DNA of 64,000 nucleotides from Dokdonella sp. GTDB taxonomy: Bacteria > Pseudomonadota > Gammaproteobacteria > Xanthomonadales > Rhodanobacteraceae. Below the pieces are notes generated by a model. It had not been told where the DNA came from, did no database searches, and saw only the letters and a list, made by a program, of their open reading frames with translations. The stretch spans positions 62,001-126,000 of the forward strand of contig NZ_JAGIAG010000011.1 in NCBI RefSeq assembly GCF_017744955.1, in the 5' to 3' direction. The position numbers and the translations under genes were made by a program. Shown here piece after piece: positions 62,060-64,000 of this stretch; position 1 is the stretch's first letter, and every line of letters begins with the position of its first letter.

Positions 62060-63049
62060 CTACGCCGCCAGCTTGTTCTCGTGCAGCTCGCGCCAGCTCG
62101 GCGGCGCCGGCCATTCGGCCTTCGCGTTGCCGGCCAGCACGCGGCGCAGCTCGCGGCCGTCGATCTGCGGCGCGACCAGTTCGACCAGCGCGGTGGCGTA
62201 GTCGCGCAATACGCGGTCGCGGCGCAGCACCAGCCAGGCGGTGCATTCCGGCAGCAGGTCGACCGAGTCGAACACGCGCAGGTCGGCGGCGTCCTCGGGC
62301 GTCATCGCCATCTCGGCCAGCACGCCGACGCCGAGGCCGGCGCGCACGTAGGTCTTGATCAGGTCGGCGTCGCGCGCGGTGCAGGCGAAGTTCGGGATCA
62401 GGCCGGCCTGCGCGAAGGCATGGCGCAGCGAGGAATCGGTGCGCAGCGAGGATTCGTAGCTGACCAGCGGGTGACGCGCGAGGTCGGCCAGCTTCGGTGC
62501 GCGGCCGAGCTTGGCGAGCGCGTGGTCGCGCGGGGCGATCACCGCGCGCTGCCAGCGGAACAGCGGCACCGCGAGGCCGTCGGACGGCGGGCCGCCGGCG
62601 GTGCTGACGATGGCGAGGTCGACCTGGCCGCGCTCGAGCAGCTCCATCACCTGCGCGTCGCCGTGCGGTTTCAGGTGCACGCTGACTTCGGGGTAGCGCT
62701 TCTTCAGCGCGCCGACCGCGGCCGGCAGCACGAAGCGCGCCTGCGTGTGGGTGGTGGCGATCGACAGCTCGCCCTGCTCGTCGCTGCGCAGGTTGGCCGC
62801 CAGCGCGCGGATGTTGGCCGCCTCGGCCAGGATCGTGCGCGCGCGCTCGATGACCTGCTTGCCCTGCGAGGTGACCGCATCGAGGCTGCGCCCCTTGCGG
62901 GCGAACAGCTGGAAGCCGAGTTCGTCCTCGAGCTGCTTGAGCTGCTTGGACAGGCCGGGCTGGGTCGCGTGCACGCGATCGGCCGCGAGCGTGATGTTGA
63001 GGCCGGAATCGGCGATCGCGACGATGTAGCGGAGCTGGGTGAGGGTCAT
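62060..63049 (-). CDS. cysB: LysR-family transcriptional regulator, CysB type
   Basis: A 329-aa LysR regulator with the CysB/Cbl length. The helix-turn-helix is near residues 18-40 (LAADRVHATQPGLSKQLKQLEDELGFQLFARKGR). The effector-binding domain contains the CysB-like segments TTHTQARFVLP and AGLGVGVLAEMAM, consistent with O-acetylserine/thiosulfate sensing. The ATG at 63049 (MTLTQLRYI) matches the family start; a longer frame to 63163 crosses the 23-bp motif. CysB activates cys genes under sulfur limitation, so it should control cysJIH here. Confidence 0.9.
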   Translation of the reverse strand: MTLTQLRYIVAIADSGLNITLAADRVHATQPGLSKQLKQLEDELGFQLFARKGRSLDAVTSQGKQVIERARTILAEAANIRALAANLRSDEQGELSIATTHTQARFVLPAAVGALKKRYPEVSVHLKPHGDAQVMELLERGQVDLAIVSTAGGPPSDGLAVPLFRWQRAVIAPRDHALAKLGRAPKLADLARHPLVSYESSLRTDSSLRHAFAQAGLIPNFACTARDADLIKTYVRAGLGVGVLAEMAMTPEDAADLRVFDSVDLLPECTAWLVLRRDRVLRDYATALVELVAPQIDGRELRRVLAGNAKAEWPAPPSWRELHENKLAA

Positions 63050-63108
63050 TGCGAATCCAGAGGCCGCGCCGGTCCGGGCGGCAGGTCTCATGCAGACTAG
63101 CGTATGAG

Positions 63109-63131
63109 CGTTTAGCCGTCCAGATGTCCAT
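63109..63131 (-). promoter_or_regulatory. 23-bp motif upstream of cysB-like gene
   Basis: On the minus strand this motif reads as tandem 8-mers ggacatct-ggacggct followed by aaacg, and it agrees with the cysJ leader motif (55188-55210) at 19 of 23 positions. It starts 60 bp upstream of the regulator's ATG and lies in the divergent space before cysG. Autoregulation by the CysB-type protein or control by another sulfur or methionine regulator is possible. Confidence 0.6.
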
Positions 63132-63205
63132 TTAACGAACGGACGACGCCGGACCGGCTTCATGCGCCCGCGGAATATGCTGCTTCCGCGCGCTCATTTG
63201 TCCTT

Positions 63206-63301
63206 TCCGCCGCCGCGGCGGAGCATCGAGGCCTTCACTCCGAGTGTGTGTCTTTCCCTGCCGCCGCGTCGTGATTCGAGCGAAACGGCGGCTTTTTTTT
63301 T
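63206..63301 (+). promoter_or_regulatory. Hairpin and intrinsic-terminator structure in the cysG leader (attenuator-like)
   Basis: A perfect palindrome tccgccgccgcggcgga (63206-63222) is followed by a terminator: stem gccgccg (63260-63266) / cggcggc (63286-63292) and nine T residues (63293-63301). The terminator ends only 17 bp before the cysG ATG on the same strand. The gccgcc of the first palindrome could also pair with the terminator's cggcggc, so alternative folds are possible. Arrangement of this kind is typical of transcription attenuation; the signal is unknown. Confidence 0.6.
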
Positions 63302-63318
63302 GCCTCCTCCGAGCATCC

Positions 63319-64000
63319 ATGGCCCTGTATCCGTTGTTCGCCGATCTCCGTTCGCGCGCCGTGCTGGTCGTCGGCGGCGGCGCGGTGGCCGAACGCAAGG
63401 CGCGCAGCCTGCTCGCCGCCGGCGCGGCGGTGACCGTCGGCGCGCCGGACCTGAGCCCGTGGCTGCGCGCGGAAGCGTCGCGCGGCGCCCTGCGGCACCT
63501 CGACGGACGATTCGAACCGGCCTGGCTCGACGGCGTCTGGCTGGCGATCGCCGCCACCGGCGACCGCGCGGTCGACCGGCGCATCGTCGAATGCGCCGAG
63601 GCGCGGCGCCTGCTGGTCAATGTCGTCGACGATGCCGAGCTGTCGACGTTCCACGTGCCGGCCGTGGTCGAACGCGCGCCGCTGGTGGTTGCGATCTCCA
63701 GCGGCGGCGCGGCGCCGGCACTGGCCAGCCACGTGCGTGCGCGCATCGAAGCCTTGCTCGAACCGTCGCTCGGCGCGCTGGCGGCGCTGGCGCAGCGCTT
63801 CCGCACGCGCCTGCGCGAGCGCCTGCCCGACCCGGCCGCGCGGCGGCGCTTCTTCGAACGCGAGGTGCTCGGCTCGGTCGCCGATCTGCTGCGGCGCGGC
63901 CGTGCGCAGGCGGCGGAGGCCGAGTTCGCGCGCGTGCTGGCGCGAGCGACGCCGGCGACGCGCGGCTCGGTCGCGCTGGTCGGTGCCGGACCCGGCGATC
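63319..64000 (+). CDS. cysG: Siroheme synthase CysG (N-terminal part, cut by window end)
   Basis: CysG makes siroheme, the cofactor of CysI, from uroporphyrinogen III. The visible 227 residues hold the NAD-dependent dehydrogenase/ferrochelatase domain (MALYPLFADLRSRAVLVVGGGAVAERKARSLL, VVDDAELSTFHVPAVVERAPLVVAISSGGAAPALA) and reach the start of the methyltransferase domain (GSVALVGAGPGD at the window edge). The gene continues beyond 64000. The N-terminal CysG motifs are intact so far. The ATG is just after an intrinsic terminator-like structure. Confidence 0.94.
   Translation, partial: MALYPLFADLRSRAVLVVGGGAVAERKARSLLAAGAAVTVGAPDLSPWLRAEASRGALRHLDGRFEPAWLDGVWLAIAATGDRAVDRRIVECAEARRLLVNVVDDAELSTFHVPAVVERAPLVVAISSGGAAPALASHVRARIEALLEPSLGALAALAQRFRTRLRERLPDPAARRRFFEREVLGSVADLLRRGRAQAAEAEFARVLARATPATRGSVALVGAGPGD

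Noticed and set aside
63162..63310. A leader peptide frame (MRPRNMLLPR...) before cysG as a cysteine-codon attenuator.
   Set aside because: Only one cysteine codon, no clear ribosome site, and the frame runs past the terminator; structure alone is reported instead.

Overview
This is a high-GC gammaproteobacterial window. Gene content and order point to the Xanthomonadales/Lysobacterales: thiG-trmB, an ECF sigma factor beside a Ser/Thr kinase, IPTL-like C-terminal sorting tails, CysB-type control of cys genes, and abundant short palindromic repeats. The nearest family (perhaps Rhodanobacteraceae) is inference. No rRNA, tRNA, CRISPR array, phage or transposase was seen.

Left part (1-21.4 kb): mostly household and transport genes. 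These are thiG and trmB (thiamine, tRNA modification), an SLC13/TrkA-C permease, small secreted and membrane proteins, a Rieske protein, an EamA exporter, and a minus-strand efflux operon (adaptor, ATPase, two FtsX-like permeases). Then come a DUF3052 protein, a large Ig/DNRLRE lipoprotein, a Fic protein behind a palindromic operator-like region, an FAH-family enzyme, mscL, an M28 peptidase, and a coupled GNAT/TrmH-methyltransferase pair.

Centre (21.4-51.8 kb): dominated by secreted DUF11-repeat proteins on the minus strand. One is 2778 aa with 14 DUF11 repeats. The others form a tightly packed three-gene operon encoding about 1302, 680 and 3533 aa, with stop/start overlap or near-overlap at both junctions. 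The largest protein carries 17 DUF11-type repeats, including a tandem duplication of a 2445-bp block. Two of the four proteins end in an IPTL-CTERM-like tail; the other two stop abruptly after a duplicated domain. Between the two loci, on the plus strand, are an ECF sigma factor and a transmembrane Ser/Thr kinase. An orphan OmpR-type response regulator lies upstream of the operon, and an AT-rich perfect palindrome sits between them. I read this as a surface or adhesin locus with its own control genes; the regulatory link is inference.

Right part (52-64 kb): a macrodomain protein, a cysteine-dioxygenase-type cupin, an FAD/NAD(P) protein, then assimilatory sulfate reduction genes cysJ-cysI-cysH, a CysB-type LysR regulator and the start of cysG. 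A 23-bp motif is shared (19/23) by the cysJ and cysB leaders. A two-gene radical-SAM/HEAT cassette, bounded by 38-bp direct repeats, interrupts the sulfur genes.
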